Of a stretch of DNA of 34,416 nucleotides, positions 16,007 to 25,017 are shown in pieces (positions within the stretch are counted from its first letter, which is position 1; every line of letters starts with the position of its first letter). Under the pieces are notes generated by a model that searched no databases, was not told where the DNA came from, and saw only the letters and a program-made list of their open reading frames with translations. Source of the stretch: Bacteroidota bacterium (GTDB taxonomy: Bacteria; Bacteroidota; Ignavibacteria; Kapaibacteriales; UBA2268). A program made the position numbers and the translations under genes. The stretch covers positions 1-34,416 of the forward strand of contig JAKAKE010000147.1 of NCBI GenBank assembly GCA_021824625.1. The letters run 5' to 3'.

Positions 16007-18405
16007 TAGAAGGGTAGTGTTATACCCAAACCCCAACCGAAACTATCATGAGCCAATGGCCCCAGGCCCCATCTTGCATCGAATGAAAGATACCCGACAT
16101 TACTGATGAAAGTCGGTATCCTGCTTAAGCCGAAACCGATTTCAGAATACAAGTCATTCCCTGTTTGTTTGTAATATGAGGAAGGATGTGATATATACCT
16201 GCCTGAAGAACCGGAAAGAATCAAATCCATACCACGGCCTTCAAATCTCGGCAAACCAATTGCCCGCCACCATAAATCAGTAAGATTATAATTTAGATGT
16301 ACGGTATAATATTCATTACCTCCATAAACCCCAATCGGTGCAGAGTAAAACACTCCGGACTGTCCGATAATACTCAGTCGAGTTGGCATCCTGAATTGAA
16401 ATTGATAGGGTGTTGACCAACAGCTTTTACCGCCAGCTAATAATAATTCAAGATTCATTGGTGAGTAGCCTGTATAGAAAGTTGGAATTACAAGTTTCAA
16501 TTCACCTTCAAATAATCTGAAAAGAGTATTTTGCTTTTCCATATCACCATACATTGCATTCAGTTTTACAGATGCATTGAAATCTGTATTCCTTAAAAAA
16601 GATGAAGAATTTAGAGTAAAGCCTCCGGCTATTATACGATAATTATCCTGCTTGATAGCAGGATTATCTCTCCAATTGCTTGATGAGAAAATTGAATTAT
16701 TTGTTGTCCTTTGAAGTGAATCATGTTTTGCTATTTCAACGAAACCGGATAATTGAACAAATGGCAGTCTTGCACTTAAACCTGCTCTCCATCCCTCTTT
16801 CTTATAGTAATCGAAATAATCTTCGTGGAACAAGGCGGATGTCAACGAATTTATTAAAAAAGGATAGTCCGGTGTGCTTGTGATGTTTTCCATTGTTGAA
16901 AAATATTTCCCATAAATGTTAAGGTTTATATCACTTGAATCGAAAATATTTGCCAGGTTCAAACTTACTTCACCGTAGGGTTTCTTTTGACCGAAACTAT
17001 AATAGCCTCCAAAATTAAGACTTACTTTTTTATAAAACAGGCTTGCTAATGCGCCAAGTCCAATTGAACAAACTCTGTTGAATCTTATATCAGGAAAATA
17101 ATCAAAAAACTCAGCGGATTTTTCTTTCTCTATTGAATCTGAAATTGCCGATAAGCTGTCAACTTCATGGTACATACTCAATTCACGGGGAGTGATTTCA
17201 CGAAGTGAGTTATTTTCCCAGAACTCTGTCCGCATTGAATCGGCACCTTTACTTACTGAAATAATTCTCGGCTTTTCAGCTTTATAAATAGAATCAGGCA
17301 GCGGTTCATTGATTTTAGTTTCGCTGTAAATACTCGTAGCAGTGGCAAACGCAGTTGCACTAAGCATACCTTTTATAATATCCACTCTTGCTTTTGCAGT
17401 TACTTCAAGAAATGAAGGATACCATACTCCTAGTGAACTTTCCTCGAATTTCTGTAAAAATTTCAGACTATCAAGGAAAGGTATTGACGTGTTTTGACTT
17501 GGCTGAAGCGATACTTCAATAAGATTGTATGTGCCTTCTACTATACTTACCGTACCGGTAAATGCAGGGTAGGTAGTAGTTACCGGTTGCACTTTTATCA
17601 GATATACAAACCTGTCATCTAATGTATTTCTTTCGATAAGCTCGAAATTATAATAGCTAAAGGCAGAACTGCTCAATGGTGTGGGTATTTTTGTATTAAG
17701 CATTTCAATTTCATCGTCATAAAAATTCATAAAATTTCCAATAGCGAGCAGGTTCTGTTGGGGAGGTATATTTGAAGTTTGACGCCTTTGAATTATATCA
17801 GTATGTGAGATATTTTTCTCGAAATCCTTATAGGTATGTGAAAATGTTTCGAGGACAAACATTTTAAATTTCTCTGGTGCAGTTTCACCAATCGTACTTC
17901 CGACCTGAAATCCGCTTCGAGTAGGACCGCCGAAAATGCTTCCTGCAAGCTCGAGAACAAGCTTGGAATAAAGCATGCCGCTGAATGTTTTAAGTTTCTT
18001 TAGGTTTTCCTCTTTACTCTCAATAGCACGTTTAATGATTTCATTAGCATCAATTTTACCTGTTACTTCGACTGATTTCATTTTGATTGAAGATGGTTTT
18101 AATCCGATATTTAAAGTGTCAGTCATTCCTTCAATGTCCAAAAGTTTAGTTCCATAACCAAGAGATGATACTTTTATTTTTTTTGCACCAAAAGGTAATG
18201 GCAGTCTGAATTTTCCGGAAGATGAAGAATAAGTACCCCGTCCTGTATTTAATACTCTGATTGTAGCTCCCGGAATAGGCTTTTTTGTTTCGTAGTCAAT
18301 AACACTGCCAATTAAAACATTCACATTTTGAGATTGAAGGTTGGTTATTGAAATAGTAAGAAGTATGGTTATTATTAGAATAGATATAATTTTAATACTT
18401 GACAT
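16006..18405 (-). CDS. DUF5686-type outer-membrane protein with a carboxypeptidase-regulatory-like domain
   Basis: This 799-residue protein has a signal peptide (to about residue 25), then a carboxypeptidase-D-regulatory-like beta-sandwich (about 28-115, GSVIDYETKKPIPGATIRVL and SSGKFRLPLP). The following segment (EVTGKIDANEIIKRAIESKE) is a hallmark of the DUF5686 family common in Bacteroidota. The rest is beta-rich and ends in Phe (WGLGITLPF), as expected for an outer-membrane barrel. No TonB-dependent plug domain is evident, so this is not a SusC-type receptor. Its exact role is unknown. It follows the ion-channel gene on the same strand after 152 bases that include an AT-rich palindrome (ATTTTGT, loop, ACAAAAT near 18460). 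Confidence 0.85.
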   Translation of the reverse strand: MSSIKIISILIITILLTISITNLQSQNVNVLIGSVIDYETKKPIPGATIRVLNTGRGTYSSSSGKFRLPLPFGAKKIKVSSLGYGTKLLDIEGMTDTLNIGLKPSSIKMKSVEVTGKIDANEIIKRAIESKEENLKKLKTFSGMLYSKLVLELAGSIFGGPTRSGFQVGSTIGETAPEKFKMFVLETFSHTYKDFEKNISHTDIIQRRQTSNIPPQQNLLAIGNFMNFYDDEIEMLNTKIPTPLSSSAFSYYNFELIERNTLDDRFVYLIKVQPVTTTYPAFTGTVSIVEGTYNLIEVSLQPSQNTSIPFLDSLKFLQKFEESSLGVWYPSFLEVTAKARVDIIKGMLSATAFATATSIYSETKINEPLPDSIYKAEKPRIISVSKGADSMRTEFWENNSLREITPRELSMYHEVDSLSAISDSIEKEKSAEFFDYFPDIRFNRVCSIGLGALASLFYKKVSLNFGGYYSFGQKKPYGEVSLNLANIFDSSDINLNIYGKYFSTMENITSTPDYPFLINSLTSALFHEDYFDYYKKEGWRAGLSARLPFVQLSGFVEIAKHDSLQRTTNNSIFSSSNWRDNPAIKQDNYRIIAGGFTLNSSSFLRNTDFNASVKLNAMYGDMEKQNTLFRLFEGELKLVIPTFYTGYSPMNLELLLAGGKSCWSTPYQFQFRMPTRLSIIGQSGVFYSAPIGVYGGNEYYTVHLNYNLTDLWWRAIGLPRFEGRGMDLILSGSSGRYISHPSSYYKQTGNDLYSEIGFGLSRIPTFISNVGYLSFDARWGLGPLAHDSFGWGLGITLPF

Positions 18406-18557
18406 CTAAACACCTTTTTTAAATAAGATAAACCGGATTCAGAAAGAGAATACGCAGGTATTTATATTTTGTTTCAAACAAAATACATCTATCTAAAAAA
18501 TTTTAAAAAAGAAAATTATAGATAAGAAAATTTATAATATTTCTTAATAAAATAAAT

Positions 18558-20516
18558 TTATCCTAACTGTTCTTCATCTGAGATAATGATTATTTTATCG
18601 CCTTCGGAGAAGAACATCTGGTTTGACTTTTTCGGATTTACAACAACTCCATAAGCAAGGAAACTTTTCCCATCAGCCTGCTTTCTGGACTGATGAAGTT
18701 TGTAGCCGATTGCAATCTGATTCCTCTGCCTTGCTGATTCCATAACGGTATAGAAGTTAACAGGCCTGCCAAGTTCCACATAAAACTCCGCAGGTTTAAT
18801 ATATATTGCAGGTCCTCCGGCACTGAATAAATCCTCGAAAACTGTCTTCAGTTCTTTGTTCTCAGATATTTGGGAAAGCATTAAACTATCCAGTTTAACG
18901 CTTACGATAAAGTCATCGGTATATGTGATTTCAGCCAGTTGTCTGTTTCTGTCGTCTAACATTTCGCTGACGATTGAAAATGTATGTCCTTTCAGGTCTG
19001 CAATATCCCTTAAATGTAAAAGAGTACTTAGTGTCTTTGCATCTGTTGACTGAACATCTGTCAGTTCTGTTTGGCTTAAAACAATAATATGGTCGTATTG
19101 TTCGATTTGAAGGTCATCCAAAATTCTTCTGTTGGTTGTGTCACCAAGCCAGAAAGTTACAGTTTGATGAGTAATGCCTGAACAGTGAGTAGCGAGTTCT
19201 TTCTCGACTGCCATGCTATCGGCAACGACTGTAATTTTAGAACCGGGCCAGACATAGTTATCGAGTTCATTGAGAATCAAGGGAGCACGCCTGTTCCAGC
19301 CAAGAATTAAAGTTGATTCGGCTTTTGGGGGTATGTATTTCGGAGCAATCCTGATTGCACCCGGGTCAATGCCAAATTCTGTCAATCCTGAAAGTATGAC
19401 GGTATCATCATCTTCGGAAACAGCAATAACCATGTCACCTTTTTCTATCTTAGTGGTCATCGGAGGTTTTATCATTATTCTGCCGTCATGGCGGCGTAAT
19501 CCTATTATAGCTGATGTTTCATAAGCGAACATAGCTTCGACGAATGTCTTTCCAACGATTTTTGATTCCTCCTGGAAATAGATTTCATCTCCCTTGAAAT
19601 CGAGTAATTCGGTAAATACGACAGATAGGCCTGGCTGACGGCATGTTTGTGCTGTGATTCTCGAAATCAGATAATCAAAAACAACAAGCTGAACTTCGTT
19701 TTTACCTGCAATTTCAGCTATTCTGACATTTCTCGGGTCTCTTACTTCTGCAACAATGTGATATCTAAGAGGAGCAGGTTTTCTGTGAGGATTGTTCGTA
19801 ATGGCAAGAATTGTTTTGATGACAATTGAGTCCGGGTCGCCGGTTTCGGGCGCAAGAATGATAATTGCTTTAGCTTCATTCAGGTTAATAATCTCAAGGT
19901 CCTGAAGGTCAATAGGATTTCCGGTTCGACAAATCAATTTTGTATTTTCGGTACTGCCGCATTTCGATTTGATTTCATCTTCCATTTCAACTTTATCTTT
20001 TTCGGCAAGAATAGCAACGCTTGGATTTTTCTGATTTTCATTTGCTATTACAAGTTCAGAAACAATCTGAAAAACCTGGAAAGACCAGCCGAGTACGACA
20101 GTGTGATTTTTCTCGACAACAAAAGATTTGCCTTTTCTGAGGTCGCTGATTTTTCTTACGACACCGCTATTGACAATACCGATCAAGGTACTTAACATGA
20201 ACAAGCCGCCAATAGTTGCGAGGAACATAAAGAAAACAAACAAAGTGTTTAAAGGGTCATATGCGATAACACCACCGTCGAGTGTTCTTAAAATGGTAAC
20301 CCATATTGTCTCGAAATAACCAATTCCATGAGAATTTTGCAATCCCTGTATTGTCTGGTCTTTGGGTATAGCACCCGTAATATAAACAAAGAAAGCCAGT
20401 ACAAATATTAACAGAACGGCTGCAAAAATAAGTAAAAGAATAGGAGCAAATGTTCCTTTTGACATTAAATTATCAAATTCGTATTTCAGCCGTTGGTATA
20501 ATGTTACTTTTTTCAT
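18558..20516 (-). CDS. CASTOR/POLLUX/SYM8-type ion channel with two RCK-like domains
   Basis: This 652-residue protein has membrane helices at about 22-47 and 85-115, with a pore-loop region between (GYFETIWVTILRTLDGGVIA). Two nucleotide-binding RCK/TrkA-N-like domains follow: HTVVLGWSFQVFQIVSELV at about 133-151 and STLILGWNRRAPLILNELD near 395-413. This layout and length match the bacterial relatives of plant CASTOR/POLLUX and SYM8 channels, which are cation channels (K+ or Ca2+) gated by the cytosolic domains. I cannot infer selectivity, since no TVGYG filter is present. The gene is divergent from the methyltransferase, and the 220-base gap between them holds an inverted-repeat element. 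Confidence 0.85.
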   Translation of the reverse strand: MKKVTLYQRLKYEFDNLMSKGTFAPILLLIFAAVLLIFVLAFFVYITGAIPKDQTIQGLQNSHGIGYFETIWVTILRTLDGGVIAYDPLNTLFVFFMFLATIGGLFMLSTLIGIVNSGVVRKISDLRKGKSFVVEKNHTVVLGWSFQVFQIVSELVIANENQKNPSVAILAEKDKVEMEDEIKSKCGSTENTKLICRTGNPIDLQDLEIINLNEAKAIIILAPETGDPDSIVIKTILAITNNPHRKPAPLRYHIVAEVRDPRNVRIAEIAGKNEVQLVVFDYLISRITAQTCRQPGLSVVFTELLDFKGDEIYFQEESKIVGKTFVEAMFAYETSAIIGLRRHDGRIMIKPPMTTKIEKGDMVIAVSEDDDTVILSGLTEFGIDPGAIRIAPKYIPPKAESTLILGWNRRAPLILNELDNYVWPGSKITVVADSMAVEKELATHCSGITHQTVTFWLGDTTNRRILDDLQIEQYDHIIVLSQTELTDVQSTDAKTLSTLLHLRDIADLKGHTFSIVSEMLDDRNRQLAEITYTDDFIVSVKLDSLMLSQISENKELKTVFEDLFSAGGPAIYIKPAEFYVELGRPVNFYTVMESARQRNQIAIGYKLHQSRKQADGKSFLAYGVVVNPKKSNQMFFSEGDKIIIISDEEQLG

Positions 20517-20581
20517 TATTGTATCTGCATATTAATTGTTAAATTTTTCTCTTTTTATTCCAATTGAATTTATTTACTAAA

Positions 20582-20658
20582 GCCTTAAATTATGAAAAAA
20601 TTAACGAAAATTCAATATCAAATATGCTTAATTGAAAAAATACTTTGTAATTTAAGGC
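20582..20658. repeat. Element with perfect 11-bp inverted ends
   Basis: GCCTTAAATTA at 20582-20592 is exactly inverted as TAATTTAAGGC at 20648-20658, with 55 bases between. Both arms are flanked by short A-runs. It lies in the divergent gap between the ion channel and the methyltransferase. It could be a pair of operator half-sites, a long-loop RNA stem or a tiny MITE-like element. Confidence 0.7.
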
Positions 20659-20672
20659 AAAATCTAACATTA

Positions 20673-20706
20673 TTGGAAAAAATTAAATTTATAATAGTTA
20701 TTTTTG
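20673..20706 (+). promoter_or_regulatory. Candidate Bacteroidota-type promoter for the methyltransferase pair
   Basis: TTG at 20673-20675 and TATTTTTG at 20699-20706 match the -33 and -7 consensus, with 23 bases between, slightly longer than the usual 19-21. The -7 element ends 40 bases before the preferred ATG at 20747. Confidence 0.4.
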
Positions 20707-20746
20707 CAACTCATTTTATTTAGGACTACACTCATAATTGATAAAT

Positions 20747-21712
20747 ATGCATAAATGCAGAATTTGCGGTAATTCTGATAATAATTCTACTTTTGAAGCA
20801 GAAGAGAAAATGTTTGGCACAATGGCGAAATTTCTCTATTTCGAGTGTTCCACCTGTCATTGCATTCAGATAAGTGAATTTCCGGATGACTTATCTAAAT
20901 TTTATCCTGGAGGATATTTTTCTTTGAATTTACCTGATTCAAATATTTTTAAAAAATATTTTAAAAGAAAATGGTTCCGACATTCGGCAGGCCATAAAAA
21001 CCTAATAGGTAAATTTATCAGCTCAAAAAGAGGTACAGCATTATTCAATGTTTGGTTAAAATATACAAATGTGAATTTTAATTCTTCTATTTTGGATGTT
21101 GGAAGCGGGCAGGGATTAAGGTTATATGAATTAGAGCTTGCCGGTTTTAATAATTTGACAGGAGTTGACCCGAATGTTGAATGTGATTCTACAATAGGAA
21201 AGAATATTAAAGTTTATAAAAAATATCTGAGTGAACTTGAAGGCAAATATGATTTAATAATGATGCATTATTCCTTCGAACACATGCCGAATCCAAAGGA
21301 TATTATGGGAGATTCAAATAGACTTCTGAATGATGATGGTACTTTGTTGATTAGAATACCTGTAACAGGTTCTTATGTCTGGGAAAAATACGGAAACAAT
21401 TGGGTGCAATTAGATGCTCCGAGGCATTTATTCATTCATTCTAAGCAAAGTATGGGAATACTTGCTGAACACACAGGTTTTAAGATTGATAGAATTATTT
21501 ATGATTCAACCGATTTTCAATTTTGGGGAAGTATTTTATACAGTAATAACATACCACTTACAGCGACAAAGCTATTTTCTTCTGACCCGATGCAGGATTT
21601 CAGGCATCTGATTTCAAAAGAGGATATGAAGAATTTTGCGGAACAATCCGGGAAGCTGAATAAAGAGAGCAGGGGAGACCAGGCAAGTTTTTATTTGAGA
21701 AAGAATGTATAG
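20747..21712 (+). CDS. Class I SAM-dependent methyltransferase with an N-terminal zinc-ribbon-like segment
   Basis: The frame could start at TTG 20738, but ATG 20747 (MHKCRICG) is more likely, giving 321 residues. Two CxxC pairs (residues 4-7 and 34-37) form a probable zinc ribbon. The methyltransferase core follows, with motif I LDVGSGQGLRLYE and an acidic strand end in LTGVDPNVE. MMHYSFEHMPNP and LIRIPVTGSY match the Methyltransf_23 style. Similar zinc-ribbon methyltransferases often act on sugar nucleotides or surface glycans, but the substrate cannot be read from the sequence. The second methyltransferase begins 6 bases after its stop codon, so the two are co-transcribed. Confidence 0.85.
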   Translation: MHKCRICGNSDNNSTFEAEEKMFGTMAKFLYFECSTCHCIQISEFPDDLSKFYPGGYFSLNLPDSNIFKKYFKRKWFRHSAGHKNLIGKFISSKRGTALFNVWLKYTNVNFNSSILDVGSGQGLRLYELELAGFNNLTGVDPNVECDSTIGKNIKVYKKYLSELEGKYDLIMMHYSFEHMPNPKDIMGDSNRLLNDDGTLLIRIPVTGSYVWEKYGNNWVQLDAPRHLFIHSKQSMGILAEHTGFKIDRIIYDSTDFQFWGSILYSNNIPLTATKLFSSDPMQDFRHLISKEDMKNFAEQSGKLNKESRGDQASFYLRKNV

Positions 21713-21718
21713 TGTTAT

Positions 21719-22546
21719 ATGTCAGTTAGTCAAATAAAAAATATTGAATTTGATGTTAAGGAATTGAAGGAGTTTCCTGAACACGATATTTCTAATCGAA
21801 TTAAACTTTCTTTCAAATGGCTTCCTGAAGGAATTGAAAATTTACTTGATGGCGGTTGTTCTTACGGATATGGTACAAGGTATTTCAGGGCAAAAAGCAA
21901 AAAGGTTTTTGGGATTGACCTGAATCCTAAGCATATAGAAATAGCTGTTAGGCGATACAAAGATATTATATTCAAATGCTGTAGTCTTGAAAATACTGAA
22001 TTTGAAGAACTATTTTTCGATGCTGTTGTGATTAATGATGTTCTTGAACATACCCATGACAAAATTCAAACTCTGAATGAGATGAACCGGATATTAAAGC
22101 CGGGTGGAACTATAATAATTTCAACTCCTCATAAGGGATTGTTCACTTTACTTGACCCGTATAATTATGGATATTATCTCAGGAAATGCTTCCCATGGCT
22201 TTATAAAGGCATGTTTAAATTTATCAGATTAATCAAAGTAGGAAAGATACCCAAAGAATTTAATCCCGAGCATCAGGAAAAACATTTTCATTATTCTCTG
22301 AAAGATTATATTAAAATGCTGAACCAATCGGGCTTTTCAGGAAATTACACAATTGAAAAAGTCTTTCATTCAGGATTGTTTATTGAAGTATTCACTATGA
22401 ACCTCGAAAGTATATTAAACATTTTGCTACCGATTCGGGTAGTCAGAATATTATTAAAACCGTTCTATTGGCTCTCACAAATAGATTACTGGATACCCTA
22501 TGGAATATTTGCTTATAATATTGCAGTAAAATTGAAAAAGAAATAA
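21719..22546 (+). CDS. Class I SAM-dependent methyltransferase
   Basis: This 275-residue protein carries the SAM-binding motif LLDGGCSYGYGTRYF at about residues 42-56, the next acidic strand end VFGIDLNPKH, and VVINDVLEHTHD followed by LKPGGTIIISTPHKG. These are the Methyltransf_11-type hallmarks. The C-terminal third is hydrophobic and basic (SILNILLPIRVVRILLKPFY) and may lie on the membrane surface, as in some methyltransferases of lipid or glycan pathways. It follows the first methyltransferase after 6 bases, and its stop codon runs straight into a bidirectional terminator. Confidence 0.85.
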   Translation: MSVSQIKNIEFDVKELKEFPEHDISNRIKLSFKWLPEGIENLLDGGCSYGYGTRYFRAKSKKVFGIDLNPKHIEIAVRRYKDIIFKCCSLENTEFEELFFDAVVINDVLEHTHDKIQTLNEMNRILKPGGTIIISTPHKGLFTLLDPYNYGYYLRKCFPWLYKGMFKFIRLIKVGKIPKEFNPEHQEKHFHYSLKDYIKMLNQSGFSGNYTIEKVFHSGLFIEVFTMNLESILNILLPIRVVRILLKPFYWLSQIDYWIPYGIFAYNIAVKLKKK

Positions 22547-22572
22547 AAAACCTCACCAAAATGATGAGGTTT
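22545..22572. terminator. Bidirectional terminator between convergent genes
   Basis: AAACCTCACCA, loop AAA, TGATGAGGTTT forms an 11-bp stem with one C-A mismatch. On the minus strand it is followed by six T, giving a good terminator for the dehydrogenase. On the plus strand only TTTAATT follows the arm, but the stem starts at the methyltransferase stop codon. Confidence 0.7.
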
Positions 22573-22607
22573 AATTATTAATTTTCAATTATCAATTTTC
22601 AATTAAA
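22573..22607. repeat. Heptameric AATTNNN tandem repeat, 5 units
   Basis: Units AATTATT, AATTTTC, AATTATC, AATTTTC and AATTAAA are contiguous, lie directly next to the terminator hairpin and overlap the stop codon of the dehydrogenase gene. Confidence 0.75.
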
Positions 22608-23574
22608 TAAGTCCTTTTTTATGCTTTTCAGTTAAATTCGCAAGCATATCTTTTGTCATCGAGTCGAGGTCGTAAGAAGGCTTCCAGCCCCATTCTTCAC
22701 GGGCGGCAGTGTCTTCAACGTCATCGGGCCAGGAATCTGCAATAGCCTGTCTGAAATCTGGTTCATAGTTGATTGTAAATTCCGGGATGTATTTTTTTAT
22801 GGAATCAGCAAGTGTTTTTACATCAAAACTCATCGAACCGACATTGAAATCATTATGATGTTTGAGATTTTCAAAAGGTGCTTCCATCAAATCCATCGTT
22901 GACTTAAGACAGTCAGGCATATACATCATCGGAAGCTTTGTCTGCTCATTAACAAAGCAAGTATAGTGCTTATTTTTGACTGCTTCATAATAAATAGCAA
23001 CAGCATAATCTGTTGTTCCTCCGCCGGGCATTGTTTCGGATGAGATTATACCGGGATAACGTAAACCACGGCTGTCCAATCCGAATTTCTTTACATAATA
23101 ATCGGCTAACAACTCTCCTGCAACTTTTGTAACGCCGTACATGGTAGTCGGCTTCAATGCTGTCTCCTGTGGAGCCTTTGCAGGAGTGCCGGGTCCCCAA
23201 ACTGCAATTGAACTTGGTATAATCACTCTTGCCATTTCATATTGTACGGCAAGGTTGAGTATTACAATTGTACCATTCATATTGACATCCCAGCAAAGCA
23301 TAGGATTTTTCTCCCCGACACCGGAAAGAATAGCTGCCATGTGGATAATTGTATCAATATTATATTTTTTTATCATTTCTTCTACTGATGCAGGGTCATT
23401 AACATTAATAAAATGAAAAGGGCCAGATTCGCGAAGTTCTTTACTCGGTTCGGTTTTTCTACCAGTAGCTATTACATTTTCAGCACCGTATTTTTTTCTC
23501 AGGGTGAGTGTAAGCTCAGAGCCAATCTGTCCAACAGAACCCGTTACGAGTATCTTTTTAATTTCTTTTTTCAT
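22603..23574 (-). CDS. SDR-type L-threonine 3-dehydrogenase (NAD-dependent epimerase-like)
   Basis: This 323-residue extended short-chain dehydrogenase has an NAD-binding motif TGSVGQIG at residues 11-18, the catalytic pair Tyr146 and Lys150 (MYGVTK), and a Ser pair at 121-122 (PSSIAVWGP). The segment RYPGIISSETMPGGGTTDYA is characteristic of the epimerase-like threonine dehydrogenases that oxidise L-threonine to 2-amino-3-oxobutyrate, as distinct from the zinc-dependent type. The neighbouring upstream gene encodes the partner KBL, which supports this assignment over a sugar epimerase. It is separated from kbl by 88 bases containing a strong terminator, so expression depends on read-through or on a promoter of its own. 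Confidence 0.9.
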   Translation of the reverse strand: MKKEIKKILVTGSVGQIGSELTLTLRKKYGAENVIATGRKTEPSKELRESGPFHFINVNDPASVEEMIKKYNIDTIIHMAAILSGVGEKNPMLCWDVNMNGTIVILNLAVQYEMARVIIPSSIAVWGPGTPAKAPQETALKPTTMYGVTKVAGELLADYYVKKFGLDSRGLRYPGIISSETMPGGGTTDYAVAIYYEAVKNKHYTCFVNEQTKLPMMYMPDCLKSTMDLMEAPFENLKHHNDFNVGSMSFDVKTLADSIKKYIPEFTINYEPDFRQAIADSWPDDVEDTAAREEWGWKPSYDLDSMTKDMLANLTEKHKKGLI

Positions 23575-23614
23575 ATAAAATCCTTATTTAAATTTTCTAA
23601 ATGTATTCACTTAT

Positions 23615-23641
23615 AAAAAAGGCTTCACAAAAAGTGAAGCC
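23615..23641 (-). terminator. Rho-independent terminator between kbl and the threonine dehydrogenase gene
   Basis: On the minus strand GGCTTCAC, loop TTTTT, GTGAAGCC forms a perfect 8-bp stem followed by six T. It starts 21 bases after the kbl stop codon and ends 40 bases before the dehydrogenase start codon. Confidence 0.85.
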
Positions 23642-23662
23642 CAGTATAAAAATCAATATATA

Positions 23663-24910
23663 TTATTTAATCATTCCAAGCTCTTTACCGACTTTTGTGA
23701 ATTTTTCAACAGCGAAAGCAACGTTTTCAGTCGAGTGTCCGGCTGAAAGCTGAACCCTGATTCTGTCCATTCCACGGGGAACAACCGGGAATGAGAAAGC
23801 TATTACATAAATACCTTCTTCGAGCATCTTATTTGCAAAATCAACTGCAAGCTTCGAACAATCGGGATATTTACCAAACATTATTGCAACTATTGGATGA
23901 ACACCGGGAATAATATCAAATCCGGCGGCAGTCATTTCGTTACGGAACTTCATTGTGTTAGCTTCGAGCTTGTCTCTTAACTCGGTTGAAGCAGTGAGTA
24001 AGTCCATAACTTTAATTGTTGCACCAACAGTTGATGGAGGAACCGTATTTGAGAAGAGGTAAGGACGTGCTTTATTACGCATCCAGTCAACAATTTCTTT
24101 ACGGCCTGATATGCAACCGCCGGATGCACCGCCGAGGGCTTTTCCGAATGTTGTCGTTATAACATCAATTTTACCCATAACTCCGCGAAACTCATGCGTG
24201 CCGCGACCGGTTTTACCCATGAAACCGGATGAGTGGCTATCGTCAACCATAACGAGAGCATCATATTTTTCTGCGAGTGCAACTATTTCATCCAATTTGG
24301 CAATGTCACCGTCCATAGAGAAGCAGCCGTCAGTTGCAATCATTTTAAAGCGGCAGCCTTTTTCATTTGCTTCGATAAGGCATTTCTCAAGCCCTTTAAG
24401 TTCCTTGCCTGTTGACGGGTCTAATCCGATTTCGTTACTCATGTTCCCGTGGCTGTAAATCCACCTCTGTGCTTTGCAAAGTCTGATGCCGTCAATGATT
24501 GATGCATGGTTCAATGCGTCTGTGATAATGGCGTCATTTTCCTGAAGAAGCGGTTCAAATACAGCACCGTTTGCATCGAAGCATGATGAAAACAGGATTG
24601 TGTCTTCAGTACCTAAAAATTCCGAAACTTTTTTCTCGAGTACTTTGTGAATGTCTTGAGTACCACAGATAAATCTGACTGAAGATAATCCGTATCCTCT
24701 GTCGTCTATTTCTTCGTGTGCCGCTTTAATCAAATCAGCATGTGATGACAAACCGAGATAGTTGTTAGCACAAAAATTAAGTACTTTTTTTCCTTTCACG
24801 ATAATTTCTGCTCCCTGGGGACTCTCGATAATTCTTTCATGCTTATACAATTTTTGCTCATGAAGTTTTCCAAGCTCCTCTGACAGATATTCCTTCATTT
24901 TACCGAACAT
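23663..24910 (-). CDS. kbl: Glycine C-acetyltransferase (2-amino-3-ketobutyrate CoA ligase)
   Basis: This 415-residue cytoplasmic enzyme of the alpha-oxoamine synthase family depends on pyridoxal phosphate. The cofactor Lys257 is in TTTFGKALGGASGG, the ring-binding VDDSHSSGFMG is at 222-232, and the start-region signature is LNFCANNYLGLSSH. It cleaves 2-amino-3-oxobutyrate with CoA to glycine and acetyl-CoA, the second step after threonine dehydrogenase, encoded next to it. Length and sequence are standard for KBL rather than for BioF or SPT, which differ in these segments. An AAGGAG Shine-Dalgarno sequence precedes the ATG, and a promoter-like TTG/TAATTTTG pair lies about 110 bases upstream. 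Confidence 0.94.
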   Translation of the reverse strand: MFGKMKEYLSEELGKLHEQKLYKHERIIESPQGAEIIVKGKKVLNFCANNYLGLSSHADLIKAAHEEIDDRGYGLSSVRFICGTQDIHKVLEKKVSEFLGTEDTILFSSCFDANGAVFEPLLQENDAIITDALNHASIIDGIRLCKAQRWIYSHGNMSNEIGLDPSTGKELKGLEKCLIEANEKGCRFKMIATDGCFSMDGDIAKLDEIVALAEKYDALVMVDDSHSSGFMGKTGRGTHEFRGVMGKIDVITTTFGKALGGASGGCISGRKEIVDWMRNKARPYLFSNTVPPSTVGATIKVMDLLTASTELRDKLEANTMKFRNEMTAAGFDIIPGVHPIVAIMFGKYPDCSKLAVDFANKMLEEGIYVIAFSFPVVPRGMDRIRVQLSAGHSTENVAFAVEKFTKVGKELGMIK

Positions 24911-25017
24911 ACATAACTCCTTAAATGAAAATTAGAAATATTACATTTTATTATAATCTGAAAAAATGATTTATTAATTAAATATTAATTTCCAAAATTT
25001 TGTCAAATTACAGACTT

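Noticed and set aside
18455-18480. AT-rich palindrome ATTTTGT-TTCAA-ACAAAAT as a promoter or terminator
   Set aside because: It lacks a T-run and does not match the TAnnTTTG element; it could be chance in AT-rich DNA.
24111-24458. 115-codon plus-strand frame inside kbl
   Set aside because: It lies antisense to the conserved PLP-binding part of kbl; it is a by-product of codon bias.
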